From assembly GCA_013339895.1 (NCBI GenBank), contig JABACO010000003.1, positions 15,788,634 through 15,852,633 of the forward strand: 64,000 bases of DNA. The letters are read 5' to 3'. A program made the translations under genes and the position numbers. The stretch is from Ephydatia muelleri. Its lineage: Eukaryota > Porifera > Demospongiae > Spongillida > Spongillidae. Positions 10,500 through 21,538 of this stretch are shown in pieces. The notes below the pieces were generated by a model, which was not told the origin of the DNA, made no database searches, and saw only the letters and a list, made by a program, of their open reading frames with translations. The stretch's first letter is position 1; each line of letters starts with the position of its first letter.

Positions 10500-10670
10500 G
10501 AACAAAACCCCATGAAACAAGTAACTAAAAACATTCTCTATTAGGACTATTAAACTACATGGAATAAGGATATGGAAGCCTATGAAGAATTTCCAAGAAG
10601 CCTATGAGATAGTTGGTATATAGGATTTAAAGGCATTAATGGTGTAAAAAGCATAAAAACAAGGGTCTAA
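10500..10670. repeat. Degenerate left arm of the AACAAGTAAATAAAAAC palindrome family
   Basis: The ATGAAACAAGTAACTAAAAAC block and GTTGGTATATAGGATT with AATGGTGTAAAAAGCA match the left arms at 23483 and 39953. The right arm is missing. Confidence 0.65.
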
Positions 10671-10694
10671 CAATAAGGTAAAATATAATAGTCC

Positions 10695-11937
10695 TATTTT
10701 TCGTTTCTTCTGGAGTAACATAAATGTAGATATTAGAATATTTGTACAACACTGCGACAAATGTGAGAGAACTAACGCTAAGTTTCCAAAGTCCAATGCT
10801 AAGCTGCATCCTCTTATTCCAATGCCAAATGTTTGGCACCAGGTTGGTGACGTCGTGTGTAGGTATAATAATATAAATCTCAACACATATTCTACCAATT
10901 GTATTCACCTCATTGGTCCATTGCCCACCACCTCAAAGGGCAATAAGTATGTGGTCACTTTAGTAGATTATTTCAGCGAGTGGCCTGAAGCTGCACCACT
11001 GAAGGATAAGACTGCTGCAAGTGTAGCACTCTTCTTGTTTGAAACTTTCTGCAGGTATGTGAATGATTTGGGAAAATAATACATGGAAGATTTAAATTGA
11101 TTGCATGCATCATGTGATCGTTGCATGTTTTTATAAATTATGTATTAGTCTTGGTCCGAAATAATTACTTTAAATGATGGTGCTCACAATGATGAATCAG
11201 ATTGTGATGTTCACTCTGGTGATGGTGATGGTGCTCACAACGATGAATCAGATGGTGATGTTCACACTGGTGATGGTGATGGTGCTCATAACGATGAATC
11301 AGATGGTGATGTTCACACTGGTGATGGTGATGGTGCTCACAATGATGAATCAGATGGTGATGTTCACACTGGTGATGGTGATGGTGCTCACAACGATGAA
11401 TCAGATGGTGATGTTCACACTGGTGATGGTGATGGTGCTCGCAACGATGAATCAGATGGTGATGCTCACACTGGTGATGGTGAGATTCACAAAAGTAAGA
11501 ACACTTCAATGGAAGGACCTTCTAGTACTTACGAGTGGAATCCAGATGAAATAGTACATCATGCTACCAAGATGCTACAGATTAAGAAAATGATCACAGA
11601 AACAACAATGTCCAACATTGAAAAACCACAACAAAAGGACAGGTTTTATAACAACTAAAAACACAGCAATGAACAAGTAAGAGTCATATCAGTGTAATTA
11701 TATGTGTTGTATTTAAAATGTATGTACTTGCAGAAAATTCATCCAGGAGAGTTGGTACTTCTTCCAAATAGCCACAGAGACTCAAAGAAGGGGGATAAGC
11801 TACAACCAAGATGGTTGGGACCATACCGAGTGTACGAAGCTTAAGAAAAGGGGGTATGCTACTGGAAATACTTATGGAAGGGTTCTGAAAACTGCAGTGA
11901 ATAGATGCCATTGGAAAAAATTCAACGATCTAACACC
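10695..11937 (+). pseudogene. Intron-containing integrase remnant with 17-residue acidic repeats
   Basis: Exon-like segments in order: 10695-10840 (FVQHCDKCERTNAKFPKSN, the CC half of the HHCC zinc site, ending before CAG/GT); 10902-11055 (HLIGPLPTTSKGNKYVVTLV, DYFSEWPEAAPLKDKTAAS, the first Asp region of the DDE core, ending at a GTATG donor); then a long exon with six 17-residue acidic repeats and a helical stretch ending NIEKPQQKDRFYNN and TAA; then, after an ACTTGCAG acceptor at 11732, the GPY module (KIHPGELVLLP, LQPRWLGPYRVYEA, stop). The second Asp and Glu blocks are missing. It resembles the Ginger-like integrase at 5.1-7.5 kb more than the gypsy ones because it has introns. No inverted repeats were found around it. 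Inactive. Confidence 0.6.
11186..11480 (+). repeat. 51-bp in-frame acidic minisatellite
   Basis: About six units of 51 bp encode DGDVHTGDGDGAHNDES. The period is a multiple of three, so the frame of the integrase remnant is kept through it. Confidence 0.9.
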
Positions 11938-11985
11938 TTTATTAACAACTACAAAGGTAATTCTTAATATTATTTACTATTTTTT

Positions 11986-12793
11986 GGGAAAATTTCCGAG
12001 AAAAGGGACCTAGCGTGTATTATAAAAAAGCATAATAAAAATGCCTTACGTTTGAAATGCTATAACTTCCGAAGGGTTAACGCTATCGTCTTCCTATTTT
12101 CAGCACTTCATACTACACCATTTCTCTATGGTAAAATACATTTTGGGATCTTGAACATGCTCCATGCTAGTATCGCGATGTCCGATACCCCAAGGGGTTC
12201 AAACCCGCCATAACTTTCTGTAGGAGTAATCAAATCGCTTCAAATTCGGTTTGTAGGTGGAGAGGTCCTATATCTATCTATTTGTTCTGTTCGTTAATTT
12301 TTATGCAATCCGTTACGGAGATACAGTTGAACAAACTACGTGCACATTTTCGCGCTCGTTTCGCGCCAATGATTTGGGCAAATTGCGCTCCGCTCAATGT
12401 ATGGGGAGGCGGGGATTATTACATTGGCGCAAGCGGGAAAACGTGCACGTAGTTTATTCAACTGTATCTCCGTAACAGATGGCATAAAAATTAACGAACA
12501 GAACAAATCGATAGGTATAGGACCTACATACCGAATTTGAAGCGATTTCATTACTCCTACAGAAAGTTATGGCGGGTTTGAACCCGGTGGGGTATCGAAC
12601 GTTGCAATACTGGCAAGGAGCAAGTGCAAGATCCCAAAAAGTATTTTATCATAGAGAAATGGTGTAATATGAAGTGCTGAAAATAGGAAGACGATAGCGT
12701 TAACCCTTCGGAAGTTATAGCATTTCAAACGTAAGGCATTTTTATTATGCTTTTTTATAATACACGCTAGGTCCCTTTTCTCGGAAACTTTCC
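11986..12793. mobile_element. 808-bp foldback element, family A copy 1
   Basis: The whole segment is a palindrome. It starts GGGAAAATTTCCGAGAAAAG and ends with the reverse complement. The long arms are about 90 percent matched (for example ATAACTTCCGAAGGGTTAAC on both arms) and the centre is at about 12390. No transposase is encoded. Related members are at 38443-40351. It abuts the end of the integrase remnant. No clear target duplication seen. Confidence 0.8.
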
Positions 12794-12857
12794 CATTTAC
12801 ATATACATGAGATACAAGAATGCAAACCTAAAATTATATACCTACAGATAAAATAGA

Positions 12858-14150
12858 TTAAGATACGAGAGTCCGGACCATTATTGCTCTCACAATTGAT
12901 CTGGTCAAGGTTAGATTAAGCTTGCTGTATACTTCGTACACACAGCTACTCTTTGATCTGGGAGACCCAATGGCAAGCCGGGTTGCTAGATGGGATAATG
13001 TGTCCCTTGCCTCCTTCACCCAATTCCCGTATGTCTCGACTGCCAGAGGAACGCACACCCACTCTAGCTCACTGCACTTGGGATCATTAGCCTTGTGCTT
13101 GCGGGTTTCGGCTGATAGAGCTGCAAAGCCTGATGTGATGCATGCTTGATTAAGTGAGGCAACAGAGAGGGGGGAAGACACTGTGAAATCAAAGGCAGCA
13201 AATCTGCCAGTAATCCAATCACGAACCCAAACATCAGCTGGGCGGGATCGAGAACCATCGGGTGTCAAGTTGCTACCAACTTCAACGTGAACTCCAAGAT
13301 GGGCCTGGTGACAGAAATCAACAAAGACATCTCGAAGACGATTATGTCATGTGACCACATCTCCACCCATCTTACATGTAACAGCATGTGACCCAGGAGA
13401 TCTAATGCTGTGTTAGGACAAAGAGAACAGGAAAGCCCTCTGGAAATATCCAATCCCAGCCACCACCTAATGCTTACACAGAACTCATGGGGGTCAAGAT
13501 GTAAACCAAGCTCTACACTAGGCACCACCGAAAGCCAAGAGGATGCGTGGGAGGCTGATGCTGAGAGGAGACGGGCCTTGTTAGCATGCAGGAGATGAGG
13601 AATCTAAGAGAGCTCTAAACTGCTCAGTGTCAATTTTGAAAGACAGTGCCTTTTGAGGTATGGGTGAGTCTACAGTAGATCCAATGAGAATAGTGTCTTG
13701 AGTAGACACCAGACCATTGAAAGTGCTCACTGCATGCTTTAGATGTTGGTTATCTACATCCGCAAAACCCGAGGAGCTAATAGAAGCAATGTACGCAGCA
13801 CAGGCATGCAGAGCCAAAGAACGCAACCCCAAACCTCCATACCTCAAACCCAGCTGTGCCTGCTGCCAGGCATGCTCAGTGAGATCCAAAGCAGAACATG
13901 TGGCAAAACATTCCTTCACTGCCATGTCAAATATCTGCAAAGGGTCAGAGGATAAGCTGGGGGGAGTGGACCGAGCGATGTGGGCCAGCCTACAAAAACT
14001 ACCACACACACGAAGTAGGGTGAAAACCACCTGGGGGTCAATGACGGCAACATCCTGAAGCCTGGACAGCAACTTCAAGGCCTCAACCCGTTTAGAGGCA
14101 ATGAATTTGGCACAGTGGATATAGTCACCAATAGGGGCACCAAGGATATC
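12858..14150 (-). pseudogene. Non-LTR retrotransposon (LINE), 3' part, copy a
   Basis: Read right to left: the end of a reverse transcriptase (DILGAPIGDYIHCAKF), a thumb-like region with QAQLGLRYGGLGLRSLALHA, a zinc-knuckle-like CSLCP...LLGH segment, then a restriction-enzyme-like endonuclease region with RPADVWVRDWITGRFAAFD (the P-D...D pattern), and a conserved tail WVCVPLAVETYGNW...RSIVRAIM. At least two frameshifts lie between 13530 and 13260. The 5' end stops abruptly at about 14150, as expected of 5'-truncated LINE copies. The CCHC-plus-endonuclease C-terminus points to the R2-like group of LINEs rather than those with an apurinic endonuclease. This is recalled family knowledge. Confidence 0.7.
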
Positions 14151-14324
14151 GTATTTGTGTATTACTATTATTTAGTATTGCTATCAGTATTATTATTATT
14201 TTAATTGAAACATCATTATTTTATGCATACAGCGAAGTAGATAATGCATGCTATTACTAATGAATTGATTTTTAATGTGCTATATCAAATGGGTCAACAG
14301 TTCAGTGGTCTGGAAACAGGAAAT

Positions 14325-14595
14325 TTGCAAGCAATGATGCAAAGTGCTTGGAGCTGGGGTGGATATGTGTGCCTTAGGCAGTCAAGGTTTATGGGCCTGA
14401 AGCACAAGCAAACCTTTCTTGGCTTGCTGTGTGCCTTGCAATCATATCAATTTTTTTGCAAGTCCCAGGCCACTTCTGCTCTCTAAGGCAGGTTAAGCCT
14501 GGTCCTAGTCAAAGCTAATGCCAGAGCTCTGTTGTCCCATTCATTGGCAACTGCTCCTCACCTTCTCCATCCTAATGTATTGGTTTTTGTTTAGT
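14325..14595 (+). pseudogene. LINE 3' fragment, copy b
   Basis: Degenerate copy of the same C-terminal tail: LELGWICVP, then EAQANLSWLAVCLAI, then after a frameshift and a stop GRLSLVLVKANARALLS. It is separated from copy a by about 170 bases and is in the opposite orientation. Confidence 0.6.
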
Positions 14596-14888
14596 AACTG
14601 TGTAGCTTAGAACTGTAATAATGTTGTGTATGTCATTATCTAAATTTATTATAATTATTGTACATATTTTACGACTGACCCATTAAAATCAATTTTTTAA
14701 AAAAACATAAGATGAAATCTGTATTGAGTTCTTCAAATAAATCTTCACGGAGAAATGACATCAAATTGCAAAAGGTGTGCCAATTTTTCCTTACACGTAT
14801 ATTATTAAATTTGACTGTTCTGCAAATTTTTTGTAGCAGTGTCCATATTGGATTAAAGATTTCTCACTCCGCTACAAGCATAAAATAA

Positions 14889-15337
14889 TTATTGAAACCA
14901 ATGAAATGTTGACTGATGAGCACATTCAAGCAAGATGTCTTTGAAATAGGCAGGTAGTTTGGAGTGAACTTTCCTCATCCCTGCTCTTCCTAGTGATGCC
15001 CAATCCAGTGCAGATGAACCAGAGTCCTTTCGCCAAATCTGAAATGGTACACCACATGCCTGGATGCTCTCCAATAACTTCTGATGCATTGCCCCTTGGA
15101 GTGAATCTGCCTGCTTTTTATTGACTTTGACATCCAACTGTGCAACCTGCAATACTACATTTTCAAGCAGAACATCCATAACGCGTAGGAACCAATGCAG
15201 CTCATCTGGAACAACATGGTCAAAGTCAATAGGTAGCAGAGGACAGTACTTCACACTGTATGATTCCCGAGTTGCCAGCACATGATTCAAAATCCTCGAT
15301 AGTTCTCGCCTTATGCTGTTTAGAAGTATTCCAACTA
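14889..15337 (-). CDS. Exon of an unrecognised protein with a VPDELHWFLR motif
   Basis: A minus-strand exon follows a plausible acceptor (TATTATAG, about 15338). It reads GILLNSIRRELSRILNHVL, then LLPIDFDHVVPDELHWFLRV, MDVLLENVVLQVAQLDVKVN and on to a stop at 14889, about 150 codons with no lesion. I have a recollection of similar DELH-containing hypothetical proteins in sponge and cnidarian gene models but cannot name a family or function. Upstream exons were not found because GT-rich satellite begins at 15600. It may be another mobile-element gene. Confidence 0.4.
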
Positions 15338-15539
15338 TAAAATAATAACAATACCTTTATGAGCATTGATAGTTATCTGGACACAGTGTAGCCTTACCGA
15401 TTAGTTGATGGCACCAAACACCATATGCAAGCATACTTGTCCAAAACCCAGAAACATCAGCAAGAACTACCAAAGCAGATAGGATTTGATCATATAGTGT
15501 GCATGTTCGGGTTAATCCTGTGTGCTTATCAAAAAATCA

Positions 15540-15794
15540 CATACACATACACACATGAGACTTCTAGACAACTAAGGCATATATTTAGCAAATTACCCCT
15601 CCTTTCCATAAGCACACAGATCTTGGTGATTAACACACATACACACAAGCACACACACACAAGCACAAGCACACACACAAGCACAAGCACACATACAAGC
15701 ACAAGCACACACAAAACCACATGCTTGGTGATAAAAAAAACTAAGTGGTATTGTGGTTTATTATGGCATGTGCAAATGTAGGAGGGGCTGATCC

Positions 15795-15833
<39 letters not shown>

Positions 15834-15942
15834 TGCTTGTGCTTGTGTGTGTGGCCATGGTGTGTGTGTGGTCATGGTGTGTGTGTGTGTGTGTGTAGAC
15901 CTATCACCAAGATCTGTGTGCATATGGAATAGAGGGGTTAAT

Positions 15943-16004
<62 letters not shown>

Positions 16005-16289
16005 TATCATAAACACACATACATTTACACACATGAGACTTCTATATCTTCTGGACAACTAAAACGTATATCTAGCATATTACCCCTTCTTTCCATATGC
16101 ACACAGATCTTGGTGATATAAAGATCTTGGTGATATAACAAGCACACACACAAGCACAAGCACACACACAAGCACAAGCACACACATACACACACATCCC
16201 TGGTGATAAAAACTATGTGGTATTGTGGTTGATTATCCATGTGCAAATGTAGGAGGGGCTTATCCTTGTGTTTGTATGTGCTTGGCCAT

Positions 16290-16335
<46 letters not shown>

Positions 16336-16419
16336 CCTATCACCAAGATCTGTGTGCATATGGAAAGGAGGTGTTAATCCTGTACATGTACATGTATGTG
16401 TGTATGTGTGTGTGTGTGT

Positions 16420-16454
<35 letters not shown>

Positions 16455-16490
16455 TTCAATCACCAAGGTTTGAAGGCTACTTTGCTAATG
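15540..16490. repeat. Two tandem ~480-bp units with inverted sub-blocks and GT/CA microsatellites
   Basis: Unit 1 (15540-16015) and unit 2 (16020-16490) each hold, in order, an ACATGAGACTTCT block, a CATAAGCACACAGATCTTGG-type block, CA repeats, a GTGGTATTGTGGTT...GTAGGAGGGGCT block, long GT runs, and ACCTATCACCAAGATCTGTG. The last block is the inverse of the second, so each unit can fold on itself. All peptides through here are repeat artefacts. Confidence 0.8.
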
Positions 16491-16884
16491 ATTTAGTACT
16501 CTAGAAGCATATTGTGTGTATGAGTGTTTTTTGTGTGTTACTAAGATTAGTGTGCGTATGAGGTACATGTACATGTATGTGGGTGTTAAGGGAATAAGAA
16601 TCTGTGTGGATTTATATGTGTATGATGCTCAAAATTAGACTAGATCACCATACCCATGTACATAAACGTATACAGGTAATCTTTTGTGTGTGTTAAGGTG
16701 GCCGGGGAGGAGGTGCTGGCCATTTTATTTTTTGCACTTCCCAAATGCTCTTAGCTTTTCCAATTGTCTGTACACATGGACATGAATGTTTCCAACCAGA
16801 AATTGATCTCTATCTATCGATCTATGTTATGTGCACATACATTTTTTTTGGCTATAACTTTGTGTTACCATTTTATCTCTGAAG

Positions 16885-17198
16885 CGGGTCGCACAGCAGG
16901 GTCAGCAGCGGTTGCCGCTGAGCTAAGGAAGCACTCTGCCAATGATGCCAAGTGTTCCAAGTTGGGGTGGACGTGTATTCCCCTTGTGGCCGAGTCATAT
17001 GGAGCTTGGGGCAGCGAAGCGGTGCAAGCTTTTTCACGGGTCGCATCATACCTTGCCACAAGGACCAACTCCCCCAAGTCCAAGGTTGTCTGCAGCCTGT
17101 ACGGCCGCCTTAATCTGACTCTTGTGCGAGCCAATGCCCGAGCTCTCCTCTTACGATGTGGATGTTCCCTTCAGGAGGGGGATATTTCATCATCGTAA
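16885..17198 (+). pseudogene. LINE 3' fragment, copy c
   Basis: About 100 residues of the same LINE C-terminus: AELRKHSANDAKCSKLGWTC, IPLVAESYGAWGSEAVQAFS, then LYGRLNLTLVRANARALLL and a short tail before TAA. It has no stop or frameshift, so it is younger than copies a and b. A GTAT microsatellite at 17230-17258 follows, possibly part of the 3' tail. Confidence 0.65.
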
Positions 17199-17199
17199 C

Positions 17200-19110
17200 T
17201 TTAATAGCTAGTGTGTCTCAGTGTGTCAGGGTATGTATGTATGTATGTATGTATGTATAGGTGTATAAATATTATTTTTATTAAAATTATTTTATTGCTA
17301 AAATATATATATATATTAAATTTGCTATATTAATTGTAATGAGCATATTGCCTTTACCAGATGGATGTTTCCCTCCCTCCCCCTTATCATATGTTTAGCT
17401 TTGCTTCCAGTGACATGTACTGGTAACAGTTTGAGCTGTGACACGCATTGCCTAACCAGTTGACACATATCCTCTTCCTCATCAGTATGAGCCACCAACA
17501 GGTATTAGAGTGCTCATTTCAAATGGTTGGTCTGCACATAGAACATTTGATCTTAGTACCTGCATTTGACCATTATTAGCAGTTAGCTTGTTGCCACACA
17601 CTCTGCTAGTGAGTATCCATTCCTTGTGTCCGAATACATCAGGCTCTTTTGAGACATCCTTGTTAGCTTTCATACCCCCAAATTAAATAACATGTGTGTC
17701 ATGGGATGAACGAACCATAAACTATCAGCAGTGTTTAAATTTAGTTTGGCCAAAAATGTATGACAAAAGGAGGAAGCTATTCAGAGAGCAGTTGATGGCT
17801 GACAGTGATGCGTGTTGCCCATCATCATTTCAAAAAACCTGTTACTAAGATACCATCTGCTTTTGTGACAGTTGGGGCTCCATGTCAAGTACAGAGCATG
17901 CCCTTGCCTGCATGTACAGTGTGAAACTTTATCTACGACTGCGCAGTATTTGTACATGCTCATATGCATATTTGTGTGTCTATGTATGTGTATCTTTGTG
18001 TGTGCATGTTTATGTGATTTGCATTGTATGTGTGTATGTAGACACATATCCAGGATTTCAAAGGGGGTTTCCAACTTTGTACATTAATCAAAATACGAGG
18101 CGGGGAGGGTAGGGGGGGAGGGGTTCTGAGCAAGAAACCTCTATTACAATAAAATGGACAACAATTCAGAAGCCCTTTGCTGCTGGCAGAACACACAAGG
18201 TGTATGGCTGCGTGATCATGAGCCTGAATGCTACAAGTGCAACAGTACAAGTGAAAAACTAAGTTGTTCATGAACAGAGTAAAACAATAAGGCTTTGTAT
18301 GTGTGTTGTGTGTGTGTATGTGTGTGTTGTGTGTATGTGTGTGTGTGTATGGGTGTGTGTGTATGGGTGTGGGTGTGTGAGCAAGAGTAGTGCTTTAAAA
18401 AACTTAATTCATTCTTGGAAGGCTACATGTACTGGTCATATATGAAGCCATAACCTTTGTTTACACAGTTTACATACATTCTTGATGAATGTCAGCTTGG
18501 CCAGTGTTATTCTAATTCAAAAAAAAAAAAAACACTCTTGCAGGACATAGGTAGACCTACATAGGTCCAGGGTATACTAGTATAGGCCTATGTAGGTCAG
18601 AGGATAGCCTATGTAGGTACATGTAGGCCCACCAGGGTGGTACTGGTGGTGATTAACACTAGGCAAGGATGAGGTGAAGATGAGGATAACTATTCTGAAG
18701 GTATTAAAACCCGCTGCACAGCAGGTATAGGCATTGTGTCATTGCTCTGAAAATAACTAAAATATTCATTGTCGACTTACAATACATGTAGGATGATCAT
18801 TGTGTGCTATGTAAACTGTCCTAATCTGATGTTAGGCTATGTATGTAGCAAATTCTAAGAGAACCTATGTTTTTAAAACACACACTATACATGTAGCACC
18901 TATATAAAAGCCACACACTGTGTGCAGAGACAGGTTTTGGTGGTGATGGCATGGGCCTTTTGAGTCTCAAGCATTAGTCCTGATGCCATAAAGTTTACAA
19001 TCAAGTACATGATGGGAGGGGGTGGGGTGTGCTGTAGGCCTGATGCCAAGCCTTTGGCCTAGTGGCAGAGGCATTTAAGACTTCTGATGCATAAAGTCCT
19101 GGTACTTTGT
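17200..19110. other. Mostly non-coding; short repeats
   Basis: Contains (GTAT)n at 17230-17258, a (GT)n tract at 18297-18380, and repeated CCTATGTAGGT-type words at 18545-18640. A 64-codon minus frame at 17482-17673 has no recognisable similarity. I see no supported gene. Confidence 0.4.
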
Positions 19111-19114
19111 TGTT

Positions 19115-19770
19115 CTAGGGTTCAATATCAAGAACTGTTTTAAAAGTCTGTTTGGAACTGTTTCTATGGAGATGAGACGACATGTTACTCGAGGACACCC
19201 CTGTATCTATTTTTTGTGCTGGGGAAGAGCAGCAGGCTCCAGGAACCCAAAGCTGAGATTGACCATTCGGAGTGTTCAACATGTCCAGGAACCCATCCAC
19301 CTCAGGCTCAGCAAATTTACTCAAGGACTGATGTTGGTTCCACTCTACCAGGTCAGGCGTCAGCTAATCTGGAGAGGGCATGCACTTCTTCAACAAGCAT
19401 CCAAAAACGACCAAACGGGCATGTGTGTTGAGCATACCAAAGGCAGTGTCCAGCTCTGGCAATGGAGGCCTACAGAGAATGCTGCACTGTTCATCTCACT
19501 ACTCATCCCTCTCAGAAATGAGCACGAGCGAAGAACAAAGATGCGTACGAGCTCAGAGCAATTGTTTACTTGCATTTTCCGATACATCATTGGTTATAGC
19601 AGTAGAAAAAGCCTCGTCATTGATCAATTTGTTCATGTTCACAATGATCTATTTTACAGTTTGTGTTGTTGTTTAGAAATTGTCCACGGAATGCAGAGCA
19701 TTATGAGGCAGAACAAGGCTTTGCCAGTTATCCTCCCTATTTGCACGTACATGTACTGCACTGTCAGGTA
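19115..19770 (+). other. Open frames of unknown status
   Basis: Three overlapping plus frames stay open here for 70-200 codons. None shows a domain I recognise, and they cannot all be real. The segment could hold a decayed exon; a stretch reading SNCLLAFSDTSLVIAVEKAS in one frame looks the most protein-like. No start, splice or neighbour evidence decides it. Confidence 0.2.
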
Positions 19771-19779
19771 AGGATCATC

Positions 19780-19782
19780 ATC

Positions 19783-19821
<39 letters not shown>

Positions 19822-20160
19822 TGTGTGTGTGTGAATGAGTTGACAGTTTGTGAGTGTACGTGTGTGTGAATGACAGACATTTTGTGTGTGTGAATGAGAC
19901 AGTTTGTTGACAGTTTGTGTGTGTACGAGTGTGTGTGTGTGTGTGTGAATGACACATTTTGTGTGAATGACACATTTTGTGTGTACGTGTGTGTGTGTGA
20001 ATGAGACAGTTTGTTGACAGTTTGTGTGTGTACGAGTGTGTGTGTGGGTGAATGACACATTTTGTGTGAATGACACATTTTGTGTGTACGTGTGTGTGTG
20101 TGTGTGTGTGTGTGAATGACACATTTTGTGTGAATGACACATTTTGTGTCTACGGTGTGT
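19780..20160. repeat. Compound GT satellite with GAATGACACATTTTGTGTG units
   Basis: (GT)n runs are interspersed with GAATGACACATTTTGTGTGA and GAATGAGACAGTTTGTTGAC units in a higher-order pattern of about 100-120 bp, repeated about three times. Confidence 0.85.
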
Positions 20161-20169
20161 GTTATGAAG

Positions 20170-21350
20170 CTTGTGTGTGCGTGTGATTTCAGTTTTGCTT
20201 GTACCTTGCCTTTGGGGTGAGGGGGGATGAGTATGTTGAGTTATTTTGTGCGATGTTTGTGCTATATAGTCTTGAAAAATAGCATCACAGGGCAAAAGCA
20301 ATGTAACAGCTTTCACTTGTGCAGTAAAGGTTAGTTTGCATCCCCATGCTGGTGTCACATTCTAAGTATTGTATGTCAGCACAAATTAAGGACATCTAAG
20401 TCTGTGTGCTGGGTTTGTGCATGGAGGTTACATGTAACCAAGTAATTTTATGGTACTCATTCTTTGTTTGTACTTTATGAAAGTAGTAATTTTTGGCTAT
20501 TGCAGGTTACCCAGAGGGATACACATTAAGGAGCTGGCACGTAAGCCTATAAGGCACCTGAAATGTTTTTGAATTTAGAAGGTCCACACCTGTCAACATA
20601 TATTCTTTTGGCTGTGTGATGATAAGAGTGTTCCAGAATAAAAGGGTGTGGGGTGATGTGGTGGATGGAACACAACAGATATCCCTGATGGTACAAGAAG
20701 ATTACACTCAATTTGACCCCACCAAAAGACCCTCTGCTGCTGACAAATGGAGTACTTTATGTCCTGAGTTTGTTTAGTGTTGACATAATCATACATGTAC
20801 TTATGTTTACTCAATGAATTACATTTGACAATGCTTTATGCATACTAGTCAATGTATTCAATACTGTGATACCAGCAACTAAAGAGTTCCAAATTCTAGT
20901 GGGTTCAAAGCTGCATACATTTAGTAGACCCTTCATCCCAATAAGAGGGTGTAGCTGTGTAACTAGACAGTGGTAACAAATGCATTTGAACGGACGCAGG
21001 CAGACATTATGAACAGGACAATAGTAATTATAGTTTCAAAGTCATATGTCTACGCTCTAGCTACACGCATGCAGACAAAGATTGAAAATATGGAACATGC
21101 TGACTTGATGTTATCATACCTTCGTAGGTCGTAGCTGCATAGTCCATAAGATACTATCTATGGTAGCTGTACTGGAAAGTGCTATAACGAATCACCTTTT
21201 TCCTGCGTGTAAGCGTATCAGTGCATGTGCCTAGCCTACGCGCCTCATTCATCGAGCTGCAAGCAGGCTAAACGAACACTATAAACAACCCACCACTATA
21301 AAATATGGGTCAAAAGTGTCCATGACGACGTCGTGTATATAAAGTAATAG
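20170..21350. other. No gene recognised
   Basis: Unique-looking sequence with only short frames. A TATA-like TATATAAAG at 21333 probably belongs to the K/R/E-repeat gene that follows. Confidence 0.3.
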
Positions 21351-21398
21351 CCTTCACCATAACACATTAGTAGTGAGAAGAAGAGAAAAGAAATATTA

Positions 21399-21538
21399 TA
21401 TCGTCTTCTTTTGAAGGTATTCCGCTCGTTGCTTAGATGATTACGCGAAGGCATTTAACTTTGGCTAGTGAAGTTATAAATGCCTTCGCGTAATCATCTA
21501 AGCAACGAGCGGAATACCTTCAAAAGCAAGACGATATT
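21399..21538. repeat. Hairpin: inverted duplication of the K/R/E gene start
   Basis: 21399-21460 is an almost exact reverse complement of 21477-21538, which carries the ATGCCTTCGCGTAATC start of the gene. The spacer is about 16 bases (ACTTTGGCTAGTGAAG). The related copy at 39660 lacks the upstream arm, so the inversion arose in this copy. Confidence 0.85.
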
